Below are positions 18,824-27,380 of a DNA stretch of 64,000 bases, piece by piece. A program made the position numbers and the translations under genes. The first letter of the stretch is position 1, and each line of letters begins with the position of its first letter. The notes below the pieces were generated by a model. It was not told the DNA's origin, did not search any database, and was given only the letters and a program-made list of their open reading frames with translations. This stretch comes from Geobacter sp. (GTDB taxonomy: Bacteria; Desulfobacterota; Desulfuromonadia; Geobacterales; DSM-12255): positions 473,505 through 537,504 of the forward strand of contig WKKR01000003.1 in NCBI GenBank assembly GCA_009684525.1, in the 5' to 3' direction.

Positions 18824-19684
18824 ATGGCGGGCAATGAGACAATGGAGGTGCTGGAAGAGGTGCTGCGGCTGCAGCGGGGAGGCGAGGCGTGCGTGCTGGC
18901 CACGGTGATCGCCAGCCGGGGGTCGTCGCCGCGCAAGGCAGGGGCGCGGATGGTTATCCGGAGCGACGGCACCGGCATCGGTTCGGTGGGGGGCGGGATG
19001 CTGGAGCAGGCCGTGATCGCGGCCGGGCTGCAGGCCCTGGCAAGCGGCGCAGCTCCCCACAGCGTAAGCTTCACCCTGGACGAATCATTCGGCCATGCCT
19101 GCGGCGGCGAACAGACGGTCTACCTGGAACCGCTGGGGGCGACCCCGCGGCTTCTGGTCTGCGGCGCCGGCCATGTCGGCCAGGCGCTCACCACCCTTGC
19201 CGCCTTTGCCGGCTACCGGGTCTGTGTCGTCGACGACCGGCCCGGCTTCGTAACGGCCGAGCGGCTCCCCGAGGCTGCCGAGCGTCTGGGCGGCGACTAC
19301 GGGGCGACCATCGGCCGAATCCCCCTTGCCGAGGCCGACTGCGTGGTCATTGCCACCCCTTCCTATGCCGGCGACCTGGCGGCCGTCCGTGCGGCCCTGG
19401 CAACACCGGCCCGGTTCATCGGCATCATCGGCAGCCGCCGCAAGCGGGAGACCATGATGGGGGACCTGGCCGGTGCCGGCTATGGTGCGGAAGAGCTCGG
19501 CCGGCTCGTCATGCCGGTCGGACTCGCCATCGGCGGCGATTCCCCGCGGGAGATCGCCGTCAGCATCGTGGCACAGCTCATCGAGAGGAGGTACCGCCCC
19601 CATGCCGCAGATCGCCGCGCTTCTGCCAGCAGCAGGTCGCTCGGAGCGGATGGGGCAGTGCAAGCTGCTCCTGCCCCTTCCTGA
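18824..19684 (+). CDS. XdhC-family molybdenum cofactor insertion/maturation protein
   Basis: 286 residues. N-terminal XdhC/CoxI domain (CVLATVIASRGSSPRKAGAR, SVGGGMLEQAV) and C-terminal Rossmann domain (RLLVCGAGHVGQALTTLAAF, FIGIIGSRRKRETMM). XdhC proteins bind and sulfurate or hand over molybdenum cofactor to hydroxylases of the type encoded upstream. AGGAG is 7 bases before ATG 18824; ATG 18821 is possible. Its last 83 bases overlap the next gene in another frame, so its tail (RRYRPHAADRRASASSR) is unusual. Confidence 0.88.
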   Translation: MAGNETMEVLEEVLRLQRGGEACVLATVIASRGSSPRKAGARMVIRSDGTGIGSVGGGMLEQAVIAAGLQALASGAAPHSVSFTLDESFGHACGGEQTVYLEPLGATPRLLVCGAGHVGQALTTLAAFAGYRVCVVDDRPGFVTAERLPEAAERLGGDYGATIGRIPLAEADCVVIATPSYAGDLAAVRAALATPARFIGIIGSRRKRETMMGDLAGAGYGAEELGRLVMPVGLAIGGDSPREIAVSIVAQLIERRYRPHAADRRASASSRSLGADGAVQAAPAPS

Positions 19685-20186
19685 CCGGCCGGTCATTGTC
19701 CGCTGCCTGGAAACGGTGCTGGCAGCCGGCATCGCCGAGGTCGTGGTGGTCCTGGCTCCGCCGCACGGAACGGCCATCCACGAGGTGGTCGCCCGTTTCC
19801 CGATCACTGTCGCCTGGAACTGCCAGCCCGACAGCGACATGGCAGCCTCGCTGCGGGTCGGCCTGGAGCATCTCACCGGTGACGTAACCGGCGTCCTGGT
19901 CTTTCTCCCCGACACCCCGCTGGTTCATCCCGCAACCTGCCGCATGCTCATGGATGCCCACTCGGCGGAACCCGGCCGTATCCTCGTGCCGGTGCACGCC
20001 GGACGGCGGGGCCATCCGGTGCTGGTTCCGCGGGGTATCATCGATCAACTCCGCAACTATCCGACCCTGCGCGACCTGATGCAGATGCATCAGGACCGGA
20101 TCACCCTCTGCCCCACCGGGGACGCCGGCATCCTCCATGACCTGGATACGCCGGCAGACTATCTCCAGGCCAAAACCCTCTGCTGA
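19602..20186 (+). CDS. MobA/MocA-like molybdopterin nucleotidyltransferase
   Basis: 194 residues with the NTP-transferase signature LLPAAGRSERMGQCKLLLPL at the N-terminus and a second motif VFLPDTPLVHPATCRMLM. Likely the CTP:molybdopterin cytidylyltransferase that makes the cofactor form used by xanthine dehydrogenase-type enzymes, consistent with its operon. GAGAGGAGG lies 10 bases before ATG 19602, within the end of xdhC. Its stop codon abuts the stop of aroF on the other strand with no gap. Confidence 0.85.
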   Translation: MPQIAALLPAAGRSERMGQCKLLLPLPDRPVIVRCLETVLAAGIAEVVVVLAPPHGTAIHEVVARFPITVAWNCQPDSDMAASLRVGLEHLTGDVTGVLVFLPDTPLVHPATCRMLMDAHSAEPGRILVPVHAGRRGHPVLVPRGIIDQLRNYPTLRDLMQMHQDRITLCPTGDAGILHDLDTPADYLQAKTLC

Positions 20187-21206
20187 TCAGAGGGTCCGGT
20201 CGCACGCCTCTGCCACCCGCTTCAACTGCTCCATCAGAAGCGCGAACTTCTTCGGCTTGAGCGATTGCGGGCCGTCGCTGGAGGCCCGTTCCGGATCGGG
20301 ATGGACCTCGACGATGATGCCGTCCGCGCCTGCTGCCACGGCTGCCATGGACATGGGGGCGACATAGTGGTAATTGCCGGTGCCGTGCGACGGATCGGCG
20401 ATCACCGGCAGGTGGGTCTTGCTCCGGAGCACCGGAATGGCCGACAGGTCGAGGGTGTTGCGGGTGGCGGTCTCGAAGGTGCGGATGCCGCGCTCGCAGA
20501 GGATCACGGCCTGGTTCCCTTCGGCCAGCACATACTCGGCACTCATGAGGAATTCCTGGATGGTCATGGACATGCCGCGCTTCAGGAGGATCGGCCGCCT
20601 GGTCTGTCCCACTTTCTTGAGCAGGGCGAAGTTCTGGGAGTTACGGGCGCCAATCTGCAGGATGTCGGCGTACTCGGCCACCAGGTCCACGGTCTCCGGG
20701 TTGATCACCTCGGTGACGATGGGGAGCCCGGTCAGATCGCGGGCCTTGGCCAAAAGTTTCAGCCCCTCTTCCTCCAGCCCCTGGAAGGAGTAGGGGGAGG
20801 TGCGGGGCTTGAAGGCGCCGCCCCGGAGCACATGGGCGCCGGCTGCCTTTACCGCCTTGGCCGATTCGATGATCTGCTCTTCGCTTTCCACCGAGCAGGG
20901 GCCGGCCATGACGATGATCTCCGGGCCGCCGATGGCGACGTTATCGGAGATGCGGATGATGCTCCGTTCCTTCTTTACTTCGGCGGATGCGAGCTTGTAG
21001 GGCTGGAGGATCGGCACCACGCTCTCCACGCCGTGCATCGATTCGAGGGTCTGAAGCACCAGCTTGCCCCGTTCGTCGCCAACGGCGCCGATGACGTCCC
21101 TGGTGGTGCCGTGGATGACATGGGGCTTGTACCCCAACTCCTTGATCCGCTTCAGCACCTCGTCCCTGTCCTTTTTGACCGCACCTGCCTTCATGACGAT
21201 AATCAT
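20187..21206 (-). CDS. aroF: 3-deoxy-7-phosphoheptulonate (DAHP) synthase, type I-beta
   Basis: 339 residues. First step of the shikimate pathway: phosphoenolpyruvate plus erythrose 4-phosphate to DAHP. The N-terminal ferredoxin-like regulatory domain ([20 protein letters not shown]) precedes the barrel as in the Thermotoga-type enzymes. Barrel motifs: [79 protein letters not shown]. The start is ATG 21206 after an AGGGAGAAG site. The leader upstream carries attenuator-like structures. Confidence 0.96.
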   Translation of the reverse strand: MIIVMKAGAVKKDRDEVLKRIKELGYKPHVIHGTTRDVIGAVGDERGKLVLQTLESMHGVESVVPILQPYKLASAEVKKERSIIRISDNVAIGGPEIIVMAGPCSVESEEQIIESAKAVKAAGAHVLRGGAFKPRTSPYSFQGLEEEGLKLLAKARDLTGLPIVTEVINPETVDLVAEYADILQIGARNSQNFALLKKVGQTRRPILLKRGMSMTIQEFLMSAEYVLAEGNQAVILCERGIRTFETATRNTLDLSAIPVLRSKTHLPVIADPSHGTGNYHYVAPMSMAAVAAGADGIIVEVHPDPERASSDGPQSLKPKKFALLMEQLKRVAEACDRTL

Positions 21207-21230
21207 TTTCTTCTTCTCCCTTCCATGGAA

Positions 21231-21265
21231 TGCCAAAGGCCGGAGGAGTCCCTCCGGCCTTGGCA
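21231..21265 (-). promoter_or_regulatory. Strong hairpin in the aroF leader, close to the ribosome site
   Basis: A 15-bp stem with one bulged base (TGCCAAAGGCCGGAGG with CCTCCGGCCTTGGCA, 4-base loop), with no T tract on the minus strand. It lies 25 bases upstream of the aroF start codon and just ahead of its ribosome site, so it could protect the message or control translation. A second small stem, TTTCCG-CAA-CGGAAA, follows at 21266-21280. Confidence 0.55.
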
Positions 21266-21282
21266 TTTCCGCAACGGAAACG

Positions 21283-21320
21283 AAAAAAGCCGGGGGAGAC
21301 TCGTGTCTGCCCTCGGCTTT
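21283..21320 (-). terminator. Terminator-like stem in the aroF leader (attenuator candidate)
   Basis: On the minus strand AAAGCCGAGGG and CCCCCGGCTTT pair around a 16-base loop and are followed by a run of six T. It lies inside the predicted aroF leader, not after a gene. Confidence 0.6.
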
Positions 21321-21371
21321 GGTTGCGTGGTTCTATTTACAGTTCCTCGCTACACCCATCCCCGGGCAGAC
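21305..21371 (-). promoter_or_regulatory. Alternative stem of the aroF leader (antiterminator or receptor helix)
   Basis: GGGCAGAC (21364-21371) pairs perfectly, over 8 bp, with GTCTGCCC (21305-21312). The second arm overlaps the terminator stem at 21283-21320, so the two structures exclude each other. About 50 bases are enclosed. I see no aromatic-rich leader peptide and no T-box sequence. Confidence 0.5.
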
Positions 21372-21442
21372 GGCCTAAACCAGAAGCCGTACCAAAAGGA
21401 AAACCCGGAAAAAAAGGAATAGCTGGCAGTGAACATGGCGCT

Positions 21443-21472
21443 ATCTTGTCCCAGTGAAAAACGGATGTCAAG
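21443..21472 (-). promoter_or_regulatory. Candidate promoter of aroF
   Basis: On the minus strand a perfect TTGACA (21467-21472) overlaps the end of the deacetylase gene; CAAGAT lies 18 bases downstream as a weak -10. It would give a leader of about 230 bases containing the alternative stems. Confidence 0.4.
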
Positions 21473-22523
21473 GGTTTTTCTGCACCAGGGGTGGTGCCGG
21501 GGTCGGTTCCGCCGGAAGGGAAGCCGGTCGGCCAGGGGGCTCGACAGGGCTCTTGCGAGGCTCTATGAGCGCCTCTGCGAGCGGGATGAGGCGTACGGGG
21601 TGCGTGCCGGTGATGAGCGGCATGAGCCTGGTGATCCCCGACGGCTCGTTGCCGTTGCCATGCACCAGGATGATGCTGCCGGGACGGGGGATTTCCCCCT
21701 TGGCGAGCCAGGCGTCGGCTCCCAGCGGGATGAGCGACAGCCGGCGCAAAAGGGCGACCAGTCTCTCGTTGCCGACCAGGCCGGGAAAACGGAAGAACGG
21801 CGAGGGGGCCAGACCCTGCTCCAGCATCTTCACCTCATTGGCCAGCACCTCGTGCTGCTGGTCGGTGCCGGGGGTGAGGAGGAAGTTTTGGGCCAGGGGG
21901 AGGGCAGGGTCGTAGCGGTGGGTGAGGGAGTGGTTGACCCAGGTGATGGCGAGAAGCCCCTGGCGCTCCTGCTCCTTCAGCCAGTTGATCTCTTCGGGAT
22001 GGCTGGCGAGCCAGGCCCCGGTGATAGCGATGGCCACCGGTATCGGCCTGCCGCTGGCGCGGGCCAGGTCGGCCAATGCCCGGAACATCCCGGTTTCCAT
22101 GGGGCGACGGGAGGGGCAGAGATCCACGGTCAGGATCTTTCCTTCGACCTGCCGGAGGGCATGGGTGATGCCGTGGTTCTGCAGGCTGACCGGGGGGGTG
22201 GCGGTGCGCTGCAAGAGTGCGGTGAACAGAGAGGCGGCAAGCTTTTGCGCCGCATCGGCCGGGGCTGGACCGGTAGCTGCCACTGGCTCCAGGGTGGTGG
22301 CAAGGGTGGCCGGATTCACCAGCAGGTAGTGGGGGATGCCGTCGCAAAGGCAGGCGCGGATGGCGAGCCGCAGCGCGCCGCGAGCGTCGCTGCAGGGGAC
22401 GGAGACCGGTCGGTAGTCGGAGATGGTGGCGGCATGCAACAGGTTTGGGAAAAAAAGGAGGAGGGCCGCAAGGAGGATGAGGGGGGTGTTCCGCAGGCGG
22501 AAAGGACCCGTAGGGAATGCCAT
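21468..22523 (-). CDS. Exported polysaccharide deacetylase-like protein
   Basis: 351 residues. Signal peptide MAFPTGPFRLRNTPLILLAALLLFF, cleavage near LLHA. The core has features of a NodB-type carbohydrate esterase fold: KILTVDLCPSRRPME, a WVNHSLTHRYDP motif giving the H-x3-H metal ligands, FFRFPGLVGNERLV and IILVHGNGNEPSG. The N-terminal catalytic aspartate appears as VDLCPS rather than TFDDG, so activity is uncertain. Pro-rich tail. The start lies five bases past the TAG of the DUF116 gene, so coupled translation is likely. Confidence 0.7.
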   Translation of the reverse strand: MAFPTGPFRLRNTPLILLAALLLFFPNLLHAATISDYRPVSVPCSDARGALRLAIRACLCDGIPHYLLVNPATLATTLEPVAATGPAPADAAQKLAASLFTALLQRTATPPVSLQNHGITHALRQVEGKILTVDLCPSRRPMETGMFRALADLARASGRPIPVAIAITGAWLASHPEEINWLKEQERQGLLAITWVNHSLTHRYDPALPLAQNFLLTPGTDQQHEVLANEVKMLEQGLAPSPFFRFPGLVGNERLVALLRRLSLIPLGADAWLAKGEIPRPGSIILVHGNGNEPSGITRLMPLITGTHPVRLIPLAEALIEPRKSPVEPPGRPASLPAEPTPAPPLVQKNP

Positions 22524-22527
22524 CGGT

Positions 22528-23304
22528 CTAATGGCCGACCAGCACCGAGGCGATGGCGGCATCGATCTTTTCCACGTCGACCCTGGTATTGAAGCAGGGG
22601 CCGTAGGGGCGGTCGTTGAGGATGCCGATGACCGGCAGCGGGTAGCAGTCCTTGATCCCGGAGGTGAGGTCACGCTCGCAGGCCACGGCCACCACCAGCT
22701 TTGGCCGCTTTTCGATGATCACCTTGCGGGCCAGGGTGCCGCCGGTTGCCACGGAGATGTCGACCCGGTATTTCTGGGCGATATCCGCCAGCCCCTTGAT
22801 GTCGCAGCGGCCGCAGCGGACGCACTTGTTGATGTCGCCGGTGACCTTGATCTCGCAGTCGAAGAGCTGCAGGCAGTGGGGCAGGAGGATCAGTATCCGG
22901 TCGGCCGGCACCAGCAGCCGCTGGGAGGAGACCAGGCTGTTGTTCATGGCGACGAACGACTGCCTGATGGTGTCCTTGGGGATGCCGAACAGCTTCCCTA
23001 TGGTCTCGATCACTGGCAGGAGGAACTTGATCACCACCAGCCGCATGAAGCGGGTGAAGAGGATATCCTTGCCCAGGGCCGTGGTCAGGACCAGGAGGGC
23101 GGTCCCCAGCACGGCCAGGAGCGAGAGGGTACCGAAGATCAGGCCGACGATGCGGGGGAGATCGGGGTGGAAATTCGCCAGACCCTTGGTGGGAACCCAC
23201 CAGAGCAGGTAGATGATCCCGATCAGGAGGATGCAGGTAAATCCCATCAGGGCCACGAAGAGGCGCTTGCGGGGCGGCTGCGGAGTCGATCCGTTACTGC
23301 TCAA
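22528..23304 (-). CDS. DUF116 membrane protein with cysteine cluster
   Basis: 258 residues. Two N-terminal membrane helices (about 14-36 and 52-76), then a soluble DUF116 domain: LPHCLQLFDCEIKVTGDINKCVRCGRCDIKGL with six cysteines resembling an iron-sulfur site, GGTLARKVI and ACERDLTSGI. Function unknown. It probably starts at TTG 23304, sharing TTGA with the stop of fmt. DUF116 genes next to fmt are common in Geobacter-type genomes, to my knowledge. Confidence 0.82.
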   Translation of the reverse strand: MSSNGSTPQPPRKRLFVALMGFTCILLIGIIYLLWWVPTKGLANFHPDLPRIVGLIFGTLSLLAVLGTALLVLTTALGKDILFTRFMRLVVIKFLLPVIETIGKLFGIPKDTIRQSFVAMNNSLVSSQRLLVPADRILILLPHCLQLFDCEIKVTGDINKCVRCGRCDIKGLADIAQKYRVDISVATGGTLARKVIIEKRPKLVVAVACERDLTSGIKDCYPLPVIGILNDRPYGPCFNTRVDVEKIDAAIASVLVGH

Positions 23305-24251
23305 CGGTTTTCGTCCCTTTCGCCGAGGATCGTGCCGGGGGCCAGCCGGACACCGGAGAGGAAGTCTGCCGCACCGAGGCGCTTCTTCCCTTCGAGCTGG
23401 AGCTCTTCGATCAGCAGGCTGCCCGCTTCGCAGGCGACTTCAAGACCGGTGCGGTCCGCGCGGATGATGGTGCCGGGCGTTCCGCTCCCTTTACCGGTCC
23501 GGGCGCGCCAGATCTTCAGGACCTTCCCTTCGAGATGGGTGTAGGCGCCGGGCCAGGGGGCCATGCCGCGCACCTGGTTGCGGATCGCGGCCGCATCGCG
23601 GTCCCAGGCGATGAGCCCGTCCTCCTTCTTCAGCATGGAGGCGTAGCAGGTCTGGCTGTCGTCCTGTTTCTCCGGCACCAGGCGGCCTGCCACCAGCAGG
23701 TCAAGGGTCTCGGCCAGGGCCTCGGCCCCGAGGAGGGAGAGCCGGTCGTGGAGCGACTGGGCGTCTTCGTCCGGGTCGATGGGGGTTACCTTTTTCAGCA
23801 GCATGTCGCCGGTATCGAGCCCCACATCCATCTGCATGGTGGTGATGCCGGTCTCGCTCTCACCGTTGACGATGCACCAGTTGATGGGAGCGGCGCCACG
23901 ATAGCGGGGGAGCAGCGAGGCGTGCACGTTGATGCAGCCCAGGCGCGGCACCTCCAGCAGGCTCTTGGGGAGGATCTGGCCGAAGGCGATCACCACGATC
24001 AGGTCGGGGGCAAAGGCGCGGACCTGTTCCACCGCCTCGGGGAGCCGCACCTTGACCGGCTGGAAGACCGGGATACCGTGCTTCTCCGCCAGGACCTTCA
24101 CCGGCGGGGGGAGGGTCTGCTGGCCCCGTCCCTTGGGGCGGTCGGGCTGGGTCACCACGCCGACGACCCGCTCGCCCCGGTCGATGAGGGTCTGCAGGGT
24201 CGGGCAGGCGAATTCGGGGGTTCCCATGAAGACGATGCGCAGGCCGGTCAT
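23301..24251 (-). CDS. fmt: Methionyl-tRNA formyltransferase
   Basis: 316 residues, normal length. Transfers a formyl group from 10-formyl-tetrahydrofolate to Met-tRNA(fMet). MTGLRIVFMGTPEFACPTL at the start, the folate-binding NVHASLLPRYRGAAPINW motif with catalytic Asn/His, GLDTGDMLL, and the C-terminal RNA-binding domain (WPGAYTHLEGKVLKIWRA). ATG 24251 overlaps the def stop codon (ATGA). Confidence 0.97.
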   Translation of the reverse strand: MTGLRIVFMGTPEFACPTLQTLIDRGERVVGVVTQPDRPKGRGQQTLPPPVKVLAEKHGIPVFQPVKVRLPEAVEQVRAFAPDLIVVIAFGQILPKSLLEVPRLGCINVHASLLPRYRGAAPINWCIVNGESETGITTMQMDVGLDTGDMLLKKVTPIDPDEDAQSLHDRLSLLGAEALAETLDLLVAGRLVPEKQDDSQTCYASMLKKEDGLIAWDRDAAAIRNQVRGMAPWPGAYTHLEGKVLKIWRARTGKGSGTPGTIIRADRTGLEVACEAGSLLIEELQLEGKKRLGAADFLSGVRLAPGTILGERDENR

Positions 24252-24766
24252 CAGGGGCGCTCCTGCGGGTCTTCCATCTGGCGGCGGTAGCGTTTCTTGA
24301 AGATTTCCCGCTTGAGGGGGGAGATGTGATCGATGAAGAGGATGCCGTCCAGGTGGTCGATCTCGTGCTGGAAAGCGATGGCCAGGAGCTCGTCCGCCTT
24401 CCAGGTAACCTCTTCTCCCTCCAGGTTGAGCCCCTTGACGATCACCCGGGCGTGGCGGCGGACATTGGCGGCATAGCGGGGGACCGAGAGGCACCCCTCT
24501 TCCTCGTAGGCCTCTCCGTCGGCATAGACAATGACCGGGTTGATGGCGACGATCAGTTCGGGCGGCTCGTCCTTGCCGGCCACGTCGATGACGATCACCC
24601 GCTGGTGCACGCCGATCTGGGGTGCGGCCAGGCCGACGCCCGGCGCGGCGTACATGGTCTCTGCCATGTCCCGGACGAGTTCGCGTACTTTATCGTTGAT
24701 AACGGTCACCGGCTGCGATTTCTTCTTCAGCTCCGGATCGGGATAGGTGAGTATTGTTCGTACCAT
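24251..24766 (-). CDS. def: Peptide deformylase
   Basis: 171 residues. Removes the formyl group from nascent proteins. All three metal-site motifs are intact: GVGLAAPQIG, EGCLSVP and HEIDHLDGILF. ATG 24766 is preceded by a GGGAGCC site; upstream in-frame codons lack a ribosome site. First gene of the def-fmt-DUF116-deacetylase operon. Confidence 0.97.
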   Translation of the reverse strand: MVRTILTYPDPELKKKSQPVTVINDKVRELVRDMAETMYAAPGVGLAAPQIGVHQRVIVIDVAGKDEPPELIVAINPVIVYADGEAYEEEGCLSVPRYAANVRRHARVIVKGLNLEGEEVTWKADELLAIAFQHEIDHLDGILFIDHISPLKREIFKKRYRRQMEDPQERP

Positions 24767-24870
24767 CGGTTGCTCGGCTCCCTTTCTAATTTTCCCACTA
24801 TAACCAATTTGTCGAGAAAAATGCAAATCCTTCCTGACCGTATGGATACTCACCGATCCGGAAACAGGAC

Positions 24871-24917
24871 TTGACAACAGACGGTCAGTGGTTGTACTTA
24901 CCGGTAGGTAGGTATCG
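24871..24917 (+). promoter_or_regulatory. Promoter and probable TetR operator of the efflux operon
   Basis: TTGACA (24871-24876), 18-base spacer, TACTTA (24895-24900), immediately followed by repeated CGGTAGGTAGGTA sequence (24902-24914) that would be a natural operator for the TetR regulator starting at 24938. Confidence 0.55.
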
Positions 24918-24937
24918 TCGGCGGATGGGGTAGGGAC

Positions 24938-25570
24938 ATGACAGAAGAGCAGTCAGCAGGAACCCAGGGGAATACCCTGGCCCGTCAGCGTTTGCTGGAG
25001 TCGGCTCTCCGGCTCTTTACCGCAAAGGGGTATGCCACCACCACGGTCAGGGAGATCGTTGCCGCGGCCGGGGTGAGCAAGCCGGTCCTCTATTACTACT
25101 TCGGCAGCAAGGAGGGGATCTACCTGGAGCTGATGCAGGAGCCCCTTTCGCGGTTCGAGGCCATGCTGATGGAGATGTTCCAGGAAACGGGGAAGGCCCG
25201 CGACCGGGTCATCACCCTGCTGGACCGGATCTTTCAACTGGTGCTGACGGAGGTCGGCGTTACCCGGCTCATGTACGCCATGTATTTCGGCCCTCCCCAG
25301 GGGGCGCCCTATTTCGACTTTGAGGCGTACCACGAAAAGATTGTGGAGAACGTGCGGTTCCTGGTGGTGCAAGGGATTGCCGACGGGGAGTTCCGGCCCG
25401 GCAATCCGGACGACATGGCGTGGGCGCTGATCGGCGCCTTTACCGTGGCCATGGAAGAGCAGTTGTGCGACCGGCCGCCGCGGCTCGACCGGCAGGGGCT
25501 GCTCAGGATACTCGACCTGATCATGGCGGGATTCGAGCCGCAGCGGAACAAGGAGACGGGAAGATGCTGA
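24938..25570 (+). CDS. TetR-family regulator of the efflux operon
   Basis: 210 residues. The N-terminal helix-turn-helix is classic: QRLLESALRLFTAKGYATTT with VREIVAAAGVSKPVLYYYFGSKEGIY. The C-terminal half is the ligand-binding and dimer domain, with FDFEAYHEKIVENVRFLV. It overlaps the adaptor gene by 7 bases, so it is the first gene of the operon and probably represses it until a toxic compound binds. Confidence 0.93.
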   Translation: MTEEQSAGTQGNTLARQRLLESALRLFTAKGYATTTVREIVAAAGVSKPVLYYYFGSKEGIYLELMQEPLSRFEAMLMEMFQETGKARDRVITLLDRIFQLVLTEVGVTRLMYAMYFGPPQGAPYFDFEAYHEKIVENVRFLVVQGIADGEFRPGNPDDMAWALIGAFTVAMEEQLCDRPPRLDRQGLLRILDLIMAGFEPQRNKETGRC

Positions 25571-26733
25571 GGAAATGGGGAGTTTTCTCGCTGGCGATGG
25601 TGCTTTTGGCCGGGATCTGGGGGTGTGGCAAAAGCGGCGAGGCAAAGGTGAAGACGGACGCGGCCGCCGTCAAGCCGCCGGTCGCGGTGGAGGTCGCCCG
25701 GGCTGCCCCGCAACGGCTCGTCGAGGGGATCGAGGTGACCGGCAACCTGGAACCGAAGTTCAAGGCCGATGTGAAGACGCAGATTCCGGGGCTGATCAGT
25801 CAGGTCTACGTTACCGAGTGGGTCCGGGTCAGGCGGGGGCAGCCGTTGGTGCGGATCGACGTTGCCGAGAGTGAAGCCTTGGTGAAACGCTCCGAAGCGG
25901 CAATCGAGTCGGCCAGGGCCGGGCTTGCCCAGGCCCAGGTTGTGGCGAGCCGCGCTGAACGGGAGCTGGCAAGGGCGCTCAAGCTGAAGGAGTCGGGGCT
26001 TGCCACCCAGCAGGCAGTGGACGATGCCCGCACCGAGTCGGATGCCGCCAGGGCAAAGATCGAAGCGGCCCGTGCCCAGATCAGGGTTGCCGAAGAGGAG
26101 ATGCGCCAGGCCCGTGCCCGTCGGGCCAAGGGGCTGGTGACCGCTCCCATGGATGGCGTCGTGGCGCAGCGTAGCGTCAACGTCGGCGACCTGGCCAGCG
26201 ATGCGGCGGCAGCCAGCCCGATCTTCAGGATCGTCGACAACCGCCTGCTCAACCTGACCGTGACCGTTTCGTCGGCTGACTCGGCCAGGGTCAAGGTCGG
26301 GCAGCCGCTGGAGTTCACGGTCGACGCCCTGCCCGGCACCACGTTCAGCGGCAGGGTCATGTACGTGAACCCGTCGCTCAACCAGGCGGATCGCTCGCTC
26401 CAGGTGATCGCCGAGGTGAAGAACGTTCCCGAGACGCTGAAAGGGGGGCTGTTCGCCCAGGGGCGGATCATCACCGGCGAGCGCCGGGAGGTGGTGCAGG
26501 TTCCGCGGCAGGCGCTTGCCGGCTGGGACACCATGGCGAAGAAGGCCTCGCTCTTTGTCGTTGAAAACGGGGTGGGGAAAAGCAGGTCCGTTGCCACCGG
26601 TCTGGTGAACGGCGACCTGGTGGAGATCGCCGGCGGACTCAAGGCAGGCGAGACCTATGTGCTGCGGGGGGGCTTCAACCTGAAGGACGGCGACCGGGTG
26701 GCCGTGGCCGGGCCTGCAGCGGGCGGGAAGTGA
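25564..26733 (+). CDS. RND efflux periplasmic adaptor (membrane fusion protein), lipoprotein
   Basis: 389 residues. The signal peptide ends in LLAGIWGCGKSG, so it is probably lipid-anchored at Cys 22. Barrel-sandwich hybrid and alpha-hairpin order: VTGNLEPKFKADVKTQIPGLI, a long coiled hairpin (about residues 100-180), then KGLVTAPMDGVVAQRSVNVGDL, the second half of the lipoyl-like domain, and a beta-barrel (VKVGQPLEFTVDALPGTTF). Bridges the inner-membrane pump and TolC. Start ATG 25564 overlaps the TetR gene. Confidence 0.93.
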   Translation: MLRKWGVFSLAMVLLAGIWGCGKSGEAKVKTDAAAVKPPVAVEVARAAPQRLVEGIEVTGNLEPKFKADVKTQIPGLISQVYVTEWVRVRRGQPLVRIDVAESEALVKRSEAAIESARAGLAQAQVVASRAERELARALKLKESGLATQQAVDDARTESDAARAKIEAARAQIRVAEEEMRQARARRAKGLVTAPMDGVVAQRSVNVGDLASDAAAASPIFRIVDNRLLNLTVTVSSADSARVKVGQPLEFTVDALPGTTFSGRVMYVNPSLNQADRSLQVIAEVKNVPETLKGGLFAQGRIITGERREVVQVPRQALAGWDTMAKKASLFVVENGVGKSRSVATGLVNGDLVEIAGGLKAGETYVLRGGFNLKDGDRVAVAGPAAGGK

Positions 26734-26779
26734 GACCTTTGGCGCAGCGAGTCTGCGCGATTTCGGGGAGGGAACCGGT

Positions 26780-27217
26780 ATGAGCAACCTGATGCTCATG
26801 GTGCTGATGTTCTGCGGTGGCCTGGCCGTTGCGGTGCAGCCTTCGATCAATGGCAGGCTGGCGCAGAAGGTCGGGACCTTCGAGAGTTCGTTCATCTCTT
26901 TTGCCGTTGGTACCCTGGCGCTTCTGGCAGTGGTGCTGATCGCCGGCAAGGGGTCGCTGCGAGGGATCGGCGCGGCTTCCTGGTGGGAGCTGACCGGCGG
27001 GTTCATGGGGGCGTTTTTCGTGACCATGACCATTGTTGCGGTCCCCCGGATCGGCACTGCCGCGGCCATGGCCTCGGTGATCGCCGCCCAGCTCACTACC
27101 GGGCTCCTGCTGGACCACTACGGCCTGTTCGGCTTCCGGCAGATCCCGATGGACGGCAAGCGGGCCTTCGGCGTGGTCCTGCTCATGGCCGGCGCCGCAC
27201 TGGTCTATCGCCGCTAG
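26780..27217 (+). CDS. DMT-superfamily (DUF606/YdcZ) small membrane protein
   Basis: 145 residues with five hydrophobic segments. The family pattern GGLAVAVQPSINGRLAQKVG, SFISFAVGTLALL and WWELTGGFMGAFFVT is clear. Related to small drug/metabolite transporters; substrate unknown. It interrupts the efflux operon between adaptor and pump genes. Its TAG stop codon lies inside the CTAG that begins the repeat element at 27214. Confidence 0.85.
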   Translation: MSNLMLMVLMFCGGLAVAVQPSINGRLAQKVGTFESSFISFAVGTLALLAVVLIAGKGSLRGIGAASWWELTGGFMGAFFVTMTIVAVPRIGTAAAMASVIAAQLTTGLLLDHYGLFGFRQIPMDGKRAFGVVLLMAGAALVYRR

Positions 27218-27380
27218 CCAGGTCGTCCAAAAACAGCCATCTCGCCGCCGTCCTCGAAAGCCGCCTTGTGCGGCGTGGCGCTGCCACGCCTCCGCAGGGC
27301 TTTCTGCGGGTGCGACGATCTGACTATTTTTGAACAACCTGGGTTATTAGCTACGCTGAAACTTCGTTTTCAACAAACTG
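27214..27380 (+). repeat. Inverted-repeat genomic element, copy 1
   Basis: Its central 110 bases (27229-27340) match, in reverse orientation, the element at 44534-44719. Shared parts include ACAGCCATCTCGCCGCCGTC, GCCGCCTTGTGCGGCG, CCACGCCTCCGC and GGGTGCGACGATCTGAC. A 29-bp block near its right end (27348-27376) is also found at 44683-44711 in direct orientation. Contains self-complementary arms and no coding sequence. It starts at the stop codon of the preceding gene. Confidence 0.75.

Noticed and set aside
21283..21420. T-box or leader-peptide attenuator for aroF
   Set aside because: No AGGGTGGNACCGCG-type box, and the short frame in the leader (MGVARNCK) has no run of aromatic codons.
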